64,000 bases of DNA from Alphaproteobacteria bacterium (lineage in GTDB: Bacteria > Pseudomonadota > Alphaproteobacteria > CAAGCB01 > CAG-977). Shown here piece by piece: positions 55,147 to 64,000 of this stretch (position 1 is the stretch's first letter; every line of letters starts with the position of its first letter). Under the pieces are notes generated by a model. It saw only the letters and a program-made list of their open reading frames with translations. It was not told where the DNA came from and did not search any database. The position numbers were made by a program, and so were the translations under genes. The stretch lies in the NCBI GenBank assembly GCA_024407875.1, contig JAKSVT010000003.1, positions 1-64,000 on the forward strand, read 5' to 3'.

Positions 55147-57183
55147 ATGAATGAAGATTTTGAATTATATAAGTTGGCTCAATATTTAATAAAAGCTATA
55201 GACAGTAATCTTATTTGTGAATTTCATTTTGATGATTTGTTTTCTTGGTTTGAAAGAAAAGGATTTAAGTATTTTAAAATAAGTAAAAAAGAAATTGGAA
55301 TGAAAAACACTGTTATCGGAATTAATCGAAAATTCGATAATGGAGAAAAGGAATTTCGAAAGCTTTTAACAAGTTTAAATAATGCATTAAAAGTTAAGTA
55401 TAAAAAAAATTGCAAAGTTTCAAAGCTAGAGCGTAATTTGATTTATATTAAAGAGTGTTTAAATTTAGATAAAGAACAAGCAGAATTGTTAGGCTTTTAT
55501 GCTAGAACGAGTTTGGATAAAACAGCCAAAAGTTTGTTTTCGGGAATAAATGAATGGATTAATTCTGAAGATATTGAAAATGTTATTATAAATTCATCAA
55601 ATGAAGAAATTAAAAAAGCAAAAAAGAACCTTTTAAAATATCATTTGATTTATTTTGTAAACTTTCGTGAGGAAATTGCTTTGTCAAGTTTTGCAGTTGA
55701 TTTGCTTAAAATTGATGCAAACAATGTAGAAGAATTTAAAAGAAAATTTATTGGAGATTCTTTGCATTCTTCTTTAAGTTGGAAAGATTTTAAACATGTT
55801 CCTAATATTGATTACATAGCAGATTTAATAAAAATGGCTATAAAAAAGAAACAAAAGGGGGTGAATATATTATTATATGGAGAACCAGGAACCGGAAAGA
55901 CTGAATTTGTCAAAGCTTTAGCAGATAAAATTAAAGTTCCTATTTTTTCAATGGAAGATAATGAAGATAGTGATGATAATGAATATTTTCATAGAGGCAG
56001 AAAAAATAACAGATATGCAAAACTTATGTTTTCTCAAAAATTAGTGAGCAAAATAAATAAAGTATGTTTGTTTTTTGATGAGGCTGAAGATCTGTTTTTT
56101 AGAGAAAGATTTGGTGACGATGATGAAGGAGGCATTTCTAAACTTCAAATAAATAGATTGTTAGAGGAAAATACAAAACCAATTATTTGGACAACTAACG
56201 TTCTAATGAAGGATGCAGCATTTGCCAGAAGGTTTACGTTTTCACAAGAGTTTGAGAAACCTAGTGAAAATATGAGAGTGAGAATGTGGCAAAAAGCTCT
56301 TAAAGAAAATGATTTGCCTTGTTCAAAAAAAATAGCAGAAAAGTTTTCTAAAAAATATAAAATCCCACCTGCATTTATTTCTAATGCAACTAAATCAGCA
56401 AATTTAGTTAATGGTGGATTAGATAAAGTAGAAAAAACTTTAGAATCTATGCAAAAAATTTGTGCAATTAATACTTGTGAAGAAGAAATTAAATCGGTAA
56501 AGGAATTTAATACAGATTTGATTAATACTGATGTTGATTTAGTTCAATTATCTTCAAGAATTAAGCAACTACATTTAAAAAGATTTTCATTATGTTTGTA
56601 TGGAGCACCGGGAACGGGTAAATCGGCTTATGCAATTTGGCTTGCTAAACAACTAAATATGCCGGTTGTTCATAAAAAATGTTCTGATTTGTTGAGTATG
56701 TATGTTGGAGAAACCGAAGAAAAAATAGCTTTAGCATTTAAAGAAGCAAAAGAACAGGGGGCTTTATTGGTGTTTGACGAAGCTGATAGCTTTTTAAATG
56801 ATAGATCAAAAGTATTTAGATCTTGGGAAAAGACACAAGTAAATGAAATGCTAACACAAATGGAAAATGCAACAACTCCATTTGTTTGTACAACAAATTT
56901 AATGGATGGACTTGATAAAGCTGCTCTACGTAGATTCACATTTAAAGTAAAGTATGATTTTATGAGTGAAGCGCAGAAAACAAAAGCTTTTAAATATTTT
57001 TTTGGCTTTAATAAAGTTGACTTAACTGATTTGCAAAATTTGTCTCCAGCAGATTTTGAACTAACTTATAGAAAGGCTGAAATTTTAGGATATCTTAAAA
57101 ATAAGGATGAAATTATAAAACTATTAAAAGCTGAAGAAAAAGAAGACGAAAATAAAAAGACGAAAATAGGTTTCAATATTTAG
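55147..57183 (+). CDS. Tandem AAA+ ATPase of unknown role
   Basis: A 678-residue protein from ATG 55147 (GGAA six bases upstream); a GTG at 55078 would add 23 residues. It has an N-terminal helical domain of about 230 residues, then AAA domain 1 with GEPGTGKTE (about 244) and LFFDEAED, and AAA domain 2 with GAPGTGKSA (about 485) and LVFDEADS plus a TTNLMDGLDKAALRRF sensor/arginine-finger region. The two-domain layout recalls Cdc48/ClpA-like remodelers, but no specific family is recognised. It is a monocistronic-looking gene. Confidence 0.8.
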   Translation: MNEDFELYKLAQYLIKAIDSNLICEFHFDDLFSWFERKGFKYFKISKKEIGMKNTVIGINRKFDNGEKEFRKLLTSLNNALKVKYKKNCKVSKLERNLIYIKECLNLDKEQAELLGFYARTSLDKTAKSLFSGINEWINSEDIENVIINSSNEEIKKAKKNLLKYHLIYFVNFREEIALSSFAVDLLKIDANNVEEFKRKFIGDSLHSSLSWKDFKHVPNIDYIADLIKMAIKKKQKGVNILLYGEPGTGKTEFVKALADKIKVPIFSMEDNEDSDDNEYFHRGRKNNRYAKLMFSQKLVSKINKVCLFFDEAEDLFFRERFGDDDEGGISKLQINRLLEENTKPIIWTTNVLMKDAAFARRFTFSQEFEKPSENMRVRMWQKALKENDLPCSKKIAEKFSKKYKIPPAFISNATKSANLVNGGLDKVEKTLESMQKICAINTCEEEIKSVKEFNTDLINTDVDLVQLSSRIKQLHLKRFSLCLYGAPGTGKSAYAIWLAKQLNMPVVHKKCSDLLSMYVGETEEKIALAFKEAKEQGALLVFDEADSFLNDRSKVFRSWEKTQVNEMLTQMENATTPFVCTTNLMDGLDKAALRRFTFKVKYDFMSEAQKTKAFKYFFGFNKVDLTDLQNLSPADFELTYRKAEILGYLKNKDEIIKLLKAEEKEDENKKTKIGFNI

Positions 57184-57300
57184 TCTATTTAGATTTAAAA
57201 AATCACTAATACTAAAGAAAATAACTTTATATTAAAGCAAAATTACTCTATATTATGCGTAATTATGTTAATATAAATAATCTTTGGGACTTTTAAAGTT

Positions 57301-57696
57301 ATGGATTTAGCTGAATTAGAAGATAATTTCTCTTTCTTGGATGATTGGGAAGCAAGGTATTCATATTTAATTGAATTGGGCAACCAATTGCCTAAATTGG
57401 CAGATGAAGATAAGAATGACGCAAACAAAGTTGACGGGTGTATGAGCCAAGTTTGGTTAAAAACAAAAGTTGACGGTGATGTTTTAACTTTTGATGGCGA
57501 AAGTGATGCTCATATTGTAAGAGGTTTGATTGCTGTTTTACAAATTATGCTTTCAGGAAAAACAAAATCTGAAATTTTAAATACAGATGTTCCTTCTGTT
57601 TTTGCAAAATTAGGTCTTGATGCTCATTTAAGTCCAACAAGAAGAAATGGTTTTTTCTCAATGGTGGAAAGAATTAAGCAAGTAGCTAGTAAATAA
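57301..57696 (+). CDS. sufE: Cysteine desulfuration protein SufE
   Basis: A 131-residue SufE with the sulfur-accepting Cys47 in VDGCMSQVWL and the conserved LSPTRRNGFFSM near the C-terminus. SufE takes sulfur from SufS and passes it to the Suf scaffold for Fe-S assembly. It stands apart from any other suf gene and 20 bases before the cysteine-rich gene. Confidence 0.94.
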   Translation: MDLAELEDNFSFLDDWEARYSYLIELGNQLPKLADEDKNDANKVDGCMSQVWLKTKVDGDVLTFDGESDAHIVRGLIAVLQIMLSGKTKSEILNTDVPSVFAKLGLDAHLSPTRRNGFFSMVERIKQVASK

Positions 57697-57716
57697 TTTT
57701 ATAATTTGGAAAAATA

Positions 57717-59594
57717 ATGATTTTACGCCTTATTTCTTTTTTAGTTTTTACAATGTTTTCTAGTTTTGCTTATGGCAAAATGCCTGAGAATGCAATTAAG
57801 TGTTTGGGTGATTGGGAATGTCCTAATGGATGGTTCTGCTATCATGAAGATGAAGACTATTATTGTAAGCAATTATGTTTAGAACCAAAAACAAAAAGCG
57901 GTGAAATTTGTGAAGGTATTACTCCTGCATGTTTTGAATCTCAAACAGGTCATGATTCATATTGTGGATGTGTAGATGATTCATGCCCAAGTGGAATGAT
58001 TTGTAAAGGTACAAAATGTGTTCCTTGTCCGAAAGGTTATGTAGACTACGATAATTCTTCTTGCAATTGTCCTCCAGGAAGAGCAGCAAATGGTAAAGGA
58101 AGTTGTGGTATTTGTGGTCCGCATCAAAATTGTCATTGCCCAGATAAAAAAGTTACAAATGGTGAGGGTAATTGCGTTACATGTGTTTCCGGAGATGATT
58201 GTGGGGATTACGGATTTAAATGTATTAATCCTGGAAAATTTGATTCATCATGTGGAAGACTTGTTTGTGAGGAAGGTGAATACATTAAGGGAAATGAATG
58301 TGTAAATTGTCCTGAAGGATGTGGAGCTTGTGAAAATGAAAAAGTATGTACAAAAGGTGCTCCAGGATATTTTATAATTGATGGCAAGCCTTATAATTGT
58401 CCAGTTGGATTAGGAGAAGGCTGTGCTGAGTGTTCAGGATTTGCTGCAAAAGTTTGTGATAAATGCAAAATTGGTTTTGAAAAAAATGAAAATAACTATT
58501 GTGTTAGAATTCAATGTCCAGATGATTCATTTTTAGTTGGTGATTCTTGTGTAAAGTGCAGTGATTTGGTTCCTAATTGCCATTTTTGTGATAGTGAAAC
58601 ACAATGTAAAGTATGTAATTTACCAGGCTACCAATTAAGTGTTGATAAGCAATGTGTTTGCCATGATGGTTATCATTTAGCTCAAGATGGCGTTTCTTGT
58701 GAAATAGATAAATGTGATTTCGGTAAATTCCATAATGGTAATGGATGCGCTAATTGTATTGAAGGATGTAATGTTTGTCAGGATCAATTCCAGTGTATGT
58801 TATGCGATGAATATAACGGATATCAATTGGTAAATAATATTTGTCAGAAGGTATTTTGCCCAGTAGGTACATACAGAAGTGGTATTGATTGTCCTTCTTG
58901 TTCGTCAGCAATGCCAAATTGTACAGAGTGTTCAGAAAATGGCAAAATATGCAATAGTTGTATGATTGGATTTAAATTAAAAGAAGATAATTCTGGCTGC
59001 GAACCTATTGTATGTAAAGATAATGAATATTTGCTAGGAAATGATTGTTTGTCTTGTTCTGAAAAATATTCGTTCTGTTCAAGATGTAATCAATTTGAAT
59101 GTTTAGAATGTGATAAGTTTTACATTAATAAAATAGATCATTGTGAATTACAAACATGTCTACCAAAACATTATTTAAGTGAAGAAACTTTGGGATGTGA
59201 ACTATGTCCAGTAGGAACAAATCCTTCGGCAGATTTACGTTCTTGTGAACCAATCGTATGTCCAGATGGTCAGTATTTGTTTGAAGATTCTTGTGTCGAT
59301 TGCCATGAATCTTGTGCAACATGTTCAAGTAGTGCAGATTGTGATACATGTAAACCTGGTTTAGGTCGTTATGAAGATAGCGATTATTGTGAAGTATGCA
59401 AATTAGGATATTACTTAGAAGATGAGGTTTGCTATACTTGTGATACATCTATTCCAGGTTGTGAAGAATGTTCAAGTGATGGTAAAGTTTGTATGGATTG
59501 TGGCAAGTATAAAATAAGCGTTTTAAATAAATGCATTATTGATGATAAACCAAAAAAATCTAAAGCAAAACAGAAGAAAGAGGATAATAAATGA
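57717..59594 (+). CDS. Secreted cysteine-rich protein with furin/EGF-like repeats
   Basis: A 625-residue protein with a signal peptide (about 1-20, ending FAYG). About 90 cysteines (some 14%) are arranged in CxxC and CxxxC pairs in roughly a dozen repeats of 40-50 residues (NCxxCxxxxxCxxCxxGY-type), like the growth-factor-receptor or furin-like repeats of eukaryotes. The lysine-rich tail has no anchor. Its stop overlaps the next start (ATGA). Bacterial examples exist but are rare, and the function is unknown. It probably needs a disulfide-forming envelope or binds metal. Confidence 0.75.
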   Translation: MILRLISFLVFTMFSSFAYGKMPENAIKCLGDWECPNGWFCYHEDEDYYCKQLCLEPKTKSGEICEGITPACFESQTGHDSYCGCVDDSCPSGMICKGTKCVPCPKGYVDYDNSSCNCPPGRAANGKGSCGICGPHQNCHCPDKKVTNGEGNCVTCVSGDDCGDYGFKCINPGKFDSSCGRLVCEEGEYIKGNECVNCPEGCGACENEKVCTKGAPGYFIIDGKPYNCPVGLGEGCAECSGFAAKVCDKCKIGFEKNENNYCVRIQCPDDSFLVGDSCVKCSDLVPNCHFCDSETQCKVCNLPGYQLSVDKQCVCHDGYHLAQDGVSCEIDKCDFGKFHNGNGCANCIEGCNVCQDQFQCMLCDEYNGYQLVNNICQKVFCPVGTYRSGIDCPSCSSAMPNCTECSENGKICNSCMIGFKLKEDNSGCEPIVCKDNEYLLGNDCLSCSEKYSFCSRCNQFECLECDKFYINKIDHCELQTCLPKHYLSEETLGCELCPVGTNPSADLRSCEPIVCPDGQYLFEDSCVDCHESCATCSSSADCDTCKPGLGRYEDSDYCEVCKLGYYLEDEVCYTCDTSIPGCEECSSDGKVCMDCGKYKISVLNKCIIDDKPKKSKAKQKKEDNK

Positions 59595-61234
59595 AATTAA
59601 GTAAATCATTATTAGTAGCATCAGGATTGTTAATATCTGTAAATGCTAATGCAAATGTTAATAATGTTGTTTCTAAAATTGATAGTGTAATTGTTTATAC
59701 AGATCAAGCAGATGTTTCTAGAATAGCCTTTGTTGATTTGCCTGTTGGTAAATCTGTTATTGTCTTTAAACAAATGCCTTATTCTATGATTAAAGATTCT
59801 GTTCGTATATCAGGAATTGGTAATTCTGCCTTTGATATTGGTTCTGTTGAAATTAAAGAAGTTTTTTTGACAGATGAACAACGTGCTAAAAATGATGAAT
59901 TACAAAATAAGTTGATGGCATTAAAAGATAAAAAGTCATTAATTCAATCACAAATTGAAGCAACGAATGCTTCTATGAATTTTATTAAAAATATTCAACT
60001 CGGAAAGAATGATTTAAGTTTAAATCAAAATAGTTGGCAAGCTGCTTGGCAAAATGTAAAAAATGGAATGAATACATTAGGCAAAGAAAATGTAAACTTA
60101 AATATCCAATTAAGAAAAATTGATGATGAAATCAAGACTTTAGAAAAGCAAATCAACTCTTCAAATGCCAATAATAAAAGAACGTTTGATATTAATGTAA
60201 ATGTTGAAACTAAAGCATTAACTAAAGCTAATATTAATTTAAAATATCGTGTTCGCGGAGTTTTTTGGCATCCTGAATATGAAGCTAAATTAGATAGTGC
60301 TACTCAAAGTGTTCAAATTGAACAATATGGTGTTATTTCTCAAAAATCAGGCGAAGATTGGAAAAATGTAAGTTTAGAGTTATCAACAGGAAGACCTACA
60401 CAAACAACACGTCCTCCAGAATTGTATCCATCATATGTTGATGTTCAAGACCAAGTAGATATGGCAGATAATTCAGTTCAAATGCCTTTGCGTAAAAAAA
60501 TGATGGTAAAAACAAGAGCTTTAAATTCTGTTGCCATGAATGAAGAAATGGATATGGTTGCAGCTGCGCCAGCACCAATGTTATATGCTGCTAATACAGT
60601 CAAAGCTACTGAAGAGAGTAATGATTATACACAAAGCTTTAAAATTCCAGGATTGAATAATGTTCAAGCAGATGGAAGTGAAAAGAAATTAAATATTAAT
60701 GCTATTAAAACAAGTGCTGAATTATCTATTGAAACTGTTCCATCTTTAGATTCTGCAGCTTATGTTTTAGCTGAGTTAACATTTAATGGTAATACAAATA
60801 ATTTACCAGGTAAGATGTCTTTATATAGAGATGGCGCATATATTGGTAATACATATGTAAATATGATGTTGCCAGGTGAAAAAACAAAAGTTTATTTTGG
60901 CCAAGATGATAGTATTAAAGTTCAATACAAAGTTTTGGGCGAGAAGAAGCATGATGCAGGTATGATTGCAAAATTAAACCAAAATGAAAGCTCTGCACAA
61001 ACAAAGGTTCAAAATATGCATAAAAAACCAATTAAATTGGTTGTTTATGAAAGAATTCCTGTTTCTAAAAATGATAGTGTTGAAGTTAAAGTTGTTAAAA
61101 CAAAAACAACTCCTGATTACATAAGTGAACAAGGTGTAATTAAATGGGAATACACTTTACAACCTAATGAAGCTAAGACATATGATTTTGATTACATAAT
61201 TTCTTGGCCAAAGGATAAAATGTTAATTAAATAA
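59591..61234 (+). CDS. DUF4139/MuiA-like envelope protein
   Basis: A 547-residue protein with signal peptide (about 1-21, ending NANA). The N-terminal DUF4140-like part (VSKIDSVIVYTDQADVSRIAFVDLPVG) is followed by a coiled coil at about 95-195 and a DUF4139 domain (YRVRGVFWHPEYEAKL, then SGEDWKNVSLELSTGRP). Such proteins are annotated as mucoidy inhibitor MuiA-like, with no firm biochemical role. It overlaps the cysteine-rich gene by four bases, so the two products may act together in the envelope. Confidence 0.82.
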   Translation: MKLSKSLLVASGLLISVNANANVNNVVSKIDSVIVYTDQADVSRIAFVDLPVGKSVIVFKQMPYSMIKDSVRISGIGNSAFDIGSVEIKEVFLTDEQRAKNDELQNKLMALKDKKSLIQSQIEATNASMNFIKNIQLGKNDLSLNQNSWQAAWQNVKNGMNTLGKENVNLNIQLRKIDDEIKTLEKQINSSNANNKRTFDINVNVETKALTKANINLKYRVRGVFWHPEYEAKLDSATQSVQIEQYGVISQKSGEDWKNVSLELSTGRPTQTTRPPELYPSYVDVQDQVDMADNSVQMPLRKKMMVKTRALNSVAMNEEMDMVAAAPAPMLYAANTVKATEESNDYTQSFKIPGLNNVQADGSEKKLNINAIKTSAELSIETVPSLDSAAYVLAELTFNGNTNNLPGKMSLYRDGAYIGNTYVNMMLPGEKTKVYFGQDDSIKVQYKVLGEKKHDAGMIAKLNQNESSAQTKVQNMHKKPIKLVVYERIPVSKNDSVEVKVVKTKTTPDYISEQGVIKWEYTLQPNEAKTYDFDYIISWPKDKMLIK

Positions 61235-61257
61235 TTTTTAAAAATTATGAGAAAATG

Positions 61258-61291
61258 CACACTTTTCAATATGTTTGAAAAGTGTGTTTTT
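61258..61291 (+). terminator. Intrinsic terminator before gpmI
   Basis: CACACTTTTCAA (61258-61269) and TTGAAAAGTGTG (61275-61286) form a perfect 12-bp stem with a TATGT loop, followed by five T. It ends the cysteine-rich/DUF4139 operon. Confidence 0.92.
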
Positions 61292-61399
61292 CTTTTAATG
61301 AAAATTGATAATAGTTTTGTTAAATTTTTGTTTTGTTTATAGGGGTTTTGTTGTATATTCAACGCAAAATTAATTGTCTTTTATAAGGAGTTTAATAAA

Positions 61400-62944
61400 G
61401 TGAGTGAACAAAATAAACGTCCACATCCTGTAATGCTTTGTATTTTGGATGGTTGGGGAAATCGTGAAAGTAAAGAAAATAATGCTATTGAAATTGGAAA
61501 TACTCCAGTTTGGCATGATTTGGTAAAAAATAATCCTCATACATTAATTGCTACATCAGGATTAGATGTAGGATTGCCAGATGGACAAATGGGTAATTCA
61601 GAAGTTGGTCATACAAATATCGGTGCTGGTCGTGTTGTTATGCAAGACTTGCCAAAGATTGATCAAGCAAGTAAAGATGGTTCTTTAGCTAAAAGACCTG
61701 CTGTTGTTGAATTGATTGAAAATTTAAAGAAAACAAATGGTACTTGCCATTTAATGGGATTGATGAGCCCAGGTGGTGTTCATTCTCATATGAACCATAT
61801 TGTTGCTTTAGCTGAAATTTTAGATAAAGCTGGTGTTAAGGTTGCTGTTCATGCATTTTTAGATGGTCGTGATACTCCTCCAGATTCAGCAAAAGATTAT
61901 GTTGCTGATTTTGAAAATAGAACAGAAGCATTCAAGAATGTTAAAGTTGCAACAGTTTCTGGTCGTTATTATGCAATGGATCGTGATAACCGTTGGGAAC
62001 GTGTAACACTCGCATTTGAAGCTTTAATGAATGGAAAAGGCAAAACAGCAAATACTGCTGCAGAAGCAATTAAAGCATCTTATGATGAAAAAGTTTTTGA
62101 TGAATTCGTAATCCCATGTGTCGTTGGTGATTATGATGGTATGAAAGATGGCGATGCTATTTTGTTTGCTAATTTCCGCGCTGATCGTGCTCGCGAAATT
62201 ATGTATATTTTAGCTGATAAAGAATTCACAAAATGTGAACGCTCAAAAACAGTTAAGTTCTGTGCAGTTGTTGGAATGACACAATATTCTGCAGATCATG
62301 ATAGATTTGTAAAAGCTATTTATCCACCAGAACAATTAGTAAATATTTTCGGCGAAGTTGTATCTAAAGCTGGATTAAAACAATTACGTATTGCAGAAAC
62401 AGAAAAATATGCTCACGTAACATTCTTCTTCAATGGTGGTGAAGAAAAATTGTTCCCAGGTGAAGATCGTATTTTAATACCTTCTCCAAAGGTAGCAACA
62501 TATGATTTACAACCAGAAATGAGTGCATATGAAGTATGTGATGCTTTAGTAAAAGCTATTAAAGATGAAAAATTTGACACAATCATTGTAAACTTTGCTA
62601 ATGGCGATATGGTAGGTCATACAGGCGTTTTAGAAGCAGCTGTTAAAGCAACAGAAGCTGTTGATAAATGCTTAGGAAAATTGACAAAAGCTATTGAAGA
62701 AGTTGGTGGTGTAATGTTGGTAACAGCAGATCACGGAAACTGTGAAATGATGAAAGATGAAAAAACAGGTGCTCCATACACAGCACATACAACTTTCAAA
62801 GTTCCTGCTGTTTTATTTAATGCTGACAAAGAATTGAAATTGCGTGACGGTGGTCGCTTAGCTGATTTAGCTCCTACATTGTTAGAACTATTAGGCTTAA
62901 AACAACCTGCTGAAATGACAGGAAAATCCTTGTTGGTAAAATAA
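61400..62944 (+). CDS. gpmI: 2,3-bisphosphoglycerate-independent phosphoglycerate mutase
   Basis: A 514-residue enzyme with a GTG start preceded by AAGGAG. It interconverts 3- and 2-phosphoglycerate in glycolysis, using two Mn2+ and a serine nucleophile. Motifs: MLCILDGWGNR, GNSEVGHTNIGAGR (with the serine), NFRADRARE and VTADHGNCEMM. The length is typical. Its stop overlaps the start of the EnvC-like gene by one base, so the two are likely co-translated. Confidence 0.96.
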   Translation: MSEQNKRPHPVMLCILDGWGNRESKENNAIEIGNTPVWHDLVKNNPHTLIATSGLDVGLPDGQMGNSEVGHTNIGAGRVVMQDLPKIDQASKDGSLAKRPAVVELIENLKKTNGTCHLMGLMSPGGVHSHMNHIVALAEILDKAGVKVAVHAFLDGRDTPPDSAKDYVADFENRTEAFKNVKVATVSGRYYAMDRDNRWERVTLAFEALMNGKGKTANTAAEAIKASYDEKVFDEFVIPCVVGDYDGMKDGDAILFANFRADRAREIMYILADKEFTKCERSKTVKFCAVVGMTQYSADHDRFVKAIYPPEQLVNIFGEVVSKAGLKQLRIAETEKYAHVTFFFNGGEEKLFPGEDRILIPSPKVATYDLQPEMSAYEVCDALVKAIKDEKFDTIIVNFANGDMVGHTGVLEAAVKATEAVDKCLGKLTKAIEEVGGVMLVTADHGNCEMMKDEKTGAPYTAHTTFKVPAVLFNADKELKLRDGGRLADLAPTLLELLGLKQPAEMTGKSLLVK

Positions 62945-64000
62945 TGAATAAACAACAGCGTTTTAAAATTTATAATGTTATGGCCACATTCCTGATTTTT
63001 TCAGGAATGTTGGTCGTTACAAATAATGCTGTTTCAAAACCTATTATTTTAACAAATTCTAGTAGTAAAAATACTACAGCATCTAAGAAAACTGCTAAAA
63101 AATCTTCAAAAGAAACAAAGAAAAAAGATACATCAGTTAACAATGCAAAAGTTGGCCAAACTAAAAAAGAATTATCTCAAATTAATTCTAAAATTCAGGC
63201 TGAAAAAGATAAGCAAACACAATTAGATAAAAAAGTTGAATTAACAAAAAAAGAAATTCTTGAAGTTCAGCGTAAAATGGTTGTTGCTGCAGGGTCTATT
63301 CAAGAGCAAGAAGAAAGTTTAGGTAGACTAGAACAAAAAATGCATGAATTCGAAACAGGCTTAGCTCAAATGAAACAATGTCTAAGTGTTAGAAAAAAAC
63401 AACGTATTTACGTTTTAGCTGCTTTGCAAAATTTAGCATGGAAACCGACAGAAGCTTTGTTTATTCAACCTTTGCCAGCAGAATATACTTTAAGAAGTGC
63501 TCTTTTGTTAAGAGAAGTTGTTCCAAGGCTTGAATATACAACAGATGAGTTAAATGAAGATATTGCAAAAGTTTCTAGTTTAACTGGGGCTATTAAAGCT
63601 CAATACGCGCAAATTAAAACATATGCTAAGCGTTTGGAAGAAAAACGTAAAAATATGGATGGTTTGTTGCTTCAAAAAACGAAATTACAAAATATGTTTG
63701 CTCAAGAAAGTAAGCAGGCAAAATTACGTGCAGAAAATTTGGCTAAACAAGCAAGCGATTTGAAAGATTTGGTTGCAAAGTTAGAACAAGAAAGTATGAA
63801 ACGTAAGAAAGAAAAGAAAAAAGTTAAAACTGAAGAAACTGGTGCATTTATGGCATCTAAAGGAAAAATTCCATATCCTGTAAAAGGTACAATTGTTAAA
63901 AATTATGGAGATGCTACTGACACAGGGCCTTCAAAGGGAATTGTTATTCAAACCCGTGGTAATGCACAAGTTATTTCACCATTTGATGGAACAGTTTTGT
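62944..64000 (+). CDS. EnvC-like murein hydrolase activator (partial)
   Basis: An open frame running off the window (352 codons seen). A signal peptide or anchor at about 10-31 is followed by a Lys/Ser-rich linker, long coiled coils at about 70-135 and 195-285, and the start of an M23/LytM domain (IPYPVKGTIVKNYGD ... VISPFDGTV). EnvC-type proteins activate amidases at the division septum. A gpmI-envC order is seen in other proteobacteria. The catalytic LytM residues lie beyond the window, so activity cannot be judged. Confidence 0.88.
   Translation, partial: MNKQQRFKIYNVMATFLIFSGMLVVTNNAVSKPIILTNSSSKNTTASKKTAKKSSKETKKKDTSVNNAKVGQTKKELSQINSKIQAEKDKQTQLDKKVELTKKEILEVQRKMVVAAGSIQEQEESLGRLEQKMHEFETGLAQMKQCLSVRKKQRIYVLAALQNLAWKPTEALFIQPLPAEYTLRSALLLREVVPRLEYTTDELNEDIAKVSSLTGAIKAQYAQIKTYAKRLEEKRKNMDGLLLQKTKLQNMFAQESKQAKLRAENLAKQASDLKDLVAKLEQESMKRKKEKKKVKTEETGAFMASKGKIPYPVKGTIVKNYGDATDTGPSKGIVIQTRGNAQVISPFDGTVL

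Noticed and set aside
1-64000. tRNA genes, rRNA, CRISPR arrays, insertion sequences and prophage
   Set aside because: No T-loop consensus, regularly spaced direct repeats, transposase or phage structural genes were seen on either strand by eye. A tRNA scan could still find something I missed.

Overview
The window is an AT-rich bacterial chromosome segment that reads as an alphaproteobacterium. Three things point there: the full-length cell-cycle regulator CtrA, the flagellar operon order fliF-fliG-fliH(flbE)-fliN-flbD-flhA known from Caulobacter, and the ribosomal-protein sequences. The hydrogenase maturase HydG, with its TM1266-type partner, points to an anaerobe with [FeFe]-hydrogenase. A low-GC, gut- or host-associated alphaproteobacterium is the best guess; that is inference. 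I saw no tRNA, rRNA, CRISPR array or insertion sequence.

Layout. 1-11681 is the tuf / S10 / spc ribosomal cluster, from the tail of tuf through rpsJ ... rplO, secY and adk, all on the + strand. The usual continuation (rpsM, rpsK, rpoA, rplQ) is absent. Instead there is a putative HEXXH metallopeptidase (11699) and a degenerate PAP2-like membrane protein. 13952-18749 (-) holds a MATE transporter and a three-domain LplT/Aas-like phospholipid repair protein. 18839-39002 is motility: ctrA, divergent fliI-fliJ, the minus-strand fliF...flhA operon, and a plus-strand fliK-flgD-flgE operon preceded by a clear sigma-54 promoter whose likely activator, FlbD, is encoded in the opposing operon. A small RiPP-leader-like peptide and a type IV AbiE toxin-antitoxin pair are inserted in this region. 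39003-39407 is a non-coding stretch packed with mini-hairpins that carry AGAA(A/T) loops, ending at rpmB. 39943-45807 is an RND/TolC efflux operon, followed by two more HEXXH paralogues. 48732-51426 (-) holds an unknown membrane protein and the hydG/TM1266 pair. The remainder has a secreted protein of unknown function, the membrane pyrophosphatase hppA, a tandem AAA+ ATPase, sufE, a secreted protein with about 90 cysteines coupled to a DUF4139-type protein, gpmI, and the start of an EnvC-like cell-division protein.

Most striking: (1) the AGAAW-loop hairpin array downstream of the hook gene, containing a 55-57 nt unit present twice with compensatory base changes, which looks like an undescribed structured RNA or protein-binding array; (2) a C10/G10 tract placed exactly in the 18-bp spacer between good -35 and -10 boxes, a probable phase-variable promoter for the membrane protein at 48732-49403; (3) a 1299-residue hook protein with repeated beta-strand motifs and 12 cysteines; (4) a three-member family of cytoplasmic HEXXH proteins, one of them riding on the spc operon.
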